From an uncultured Paracoccaceae bacterium (lineage in GTDB: Bacteria; Pseudomonadota; Alphaproteobacteria; Rhodobacterales; Rhodobacteraceae): a stretch of DNA of 64,000 nt. Location of the stretch: the NCBI GenBank assembly GCA_947503765.1, contig CANNFA010000002.1, positions 368,501-432,500 on the forward strand, read 5' to 3'. The notes under the pieces were generated by a model. It saw nothing but the letters and a program-made list of their open reading frames with translations. It did no database searches and had not been told where the DNA came from. Positions 63,421-64,000 of the stretch are shown piece after piece. A program made the translations under genes and the position numbers. Position 1 is the first letter of the stretch. Every line of letters begins with the position of its first letter.

Positions 63421-64000
63421 ATGATCGGCGCCGCCGTCGCGGGCTATCTGCTGGGCCTGTCGCTGATCCTGGCGATCGGGGCGCAGAACGCATTCGTTCT
63501 GCGGCAGGGTCTGCGCGGGGCGCATGTCTTTGCCGTCTGCCTGACCTGCGCGCTGTCCGATGCCGTTCTCATCGCGGTCGGTGTGGCCGGGTTCGCTGCG
63601 ATCGAGTTGGCGCTGCCGGGCATCGCGCCCCTGATGCGCTGGGGCGGGGCCGCGTTCCTGCTGGTCTATGGCGCGCTGTCGTTCCACCGGGCCTTCGGCG
63701 CGGCCGAGGCCCTGGAGCCTGCCGCGGCCGGCGCCGGGTCGCTGGGGGCGGCGCTGGCCACCTGCCTTGCGCTGACCTGGCTGAACCCGCATGTCTATCT
63801 CGACACGGTGGTCCTGCTCGGCTCGGTCTCGACCCGCTACGAGGGGCAGAGCCTGGCCTTCGGCGCGGGCGCGGTTGCGGCGTCGTTCAGCTTCTTCTTC
63901 GCGCTCGGCTATGGCGCGCGTCTGCTGCGGCCGGTCTTTGCGCGGCCCGCCGCGTGGCGCCTGCTGGAGGCGGCTGTGGGCGTCACGATGTGGGCGATCG
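63421..64000 (+). CDS. argO: LysE/ArgO-family amino acid exporter (cut by window end)
   Basis: 193 codons are seen before the window ends. The product is a membrane protein with LSLILAIGAQNAFVLRQGLR near the N-terminus, CLTCALSDAVLIAVGVAG, and LALTWLNPHVYLDTVVLLGS, the core signature of LysE/ArgO exporters of basic amino acids. About 10-20 residues are missing at the C-terminus. The ATG at 63421 lies 34 bases after yebC; the ribosome binding site is weak. Confidence 0.9.
   Translation, partial: MIGAAVAGYLLGLSLILAIGAQNAFVLRQGLRGAHVFAVCLTCALSDAVLIAVGVAGFAAIELALPGIAPLMRWGGAAFLLVYGALSFHRAFGAAEALEPAAAGAGSLGAALATCLALTWLNPHVYLDTVVLLGSVSTRYEGQSLAFGAGAVAASFSFFFALGYGARLLRPVFARPAAWRLLEAAVGVTMWAI

Overview
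The window is a GC-rich stretch of an alphaproteobacterial chromosome that reads as a member of the Rhodobacteraceae (Roseobacter-type). The signs are: a RutR-controlled reductive pyrimidine pathway, an NAD-type formate dehydrogenase whose gamma and beta subunits are fused, a ScfR-type regulator beside acs and a branched-chain-type ABC transporter, an alphaproteobacterial rnpB, and intergenic palindromes of a type common in that family. Gene density is high. Both strands are used in operon-sized blocks, and no transposase, phage gene, CRISPR array or tRNA was found.

Layout. 1-7.9 kb: S10/spc ribosomal protein genes from rpsS (cut by the window edge) to rpmD. They are broken after rplP by a terminator, a 108-bp palindrome and two non-ribosomal genes, and stop at a terminator after rpmD. 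8.1-14.7 kb: C1 module of formate dehydrogenase (fused gamma/beta subunit, then alpha subunit) and formate-tetrahydrofolate ligase. 14.7-24.9 kb: rutR with a perfect palindromic operator, beta-alanine transaminase, beta-ureidopropionase, dihydropyrimidinase and an NMT1-type ABC importer, with a small GIY-YIG gene and REP-like repeats in between. 25-27 kb: a lipoprotein and a ThDP enzyme. 27-39.5 kb: acetate/short-chain-acid module on both strands (acs, livFGMHK-like transporter, ScfR-type regulator, single-domain response regulator, small membrane protein, symporter-histidine kinase hybrid).

39.5-46 kb: orphan FliM-like protein, hrpB, DUF3108, meaB, rpmB, and a DUF2946/PCuAC copper pair. 46-53 kb: iron/haem operon on the minus strand (55-codon ORF, hemP, Cys-rich protein, imelysin, di-haem protein, second imelysin, DUF1513) behind a triple palindrome. 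53-64 kb: class III aminotransferase, HisN-like phosphatase, XRE regulator, Bax-inhibitor-1 protein, rpmG, rnpB, amidase, Excalibur-type lipoprotein, gatCA, ceramidase-like protein, UPF0173 hydrolase, YebC, and an ArgO/LysE exporter cut by the window end.

How the parts work together. Pyrimidine breakdown yields beta-alanine, which the transaminase converts to malonate semialdehyde, whose usual fate is acetyl-CoA. The acs cluster activates acetate and carries three layers of likely regulation. Formate can be oxidised to NADH and CO2 or charged onto tetrahydrofolate. The iron operon looks like a periplasmic iron/haem acquisition set. I found no single gene that is clearly unprecedented. The items most worth a second look are the structured DNA elements (1777-1884, 50551-50690, 52974-53008), the acetate regulatory stack, and the small unannotated ORFs.
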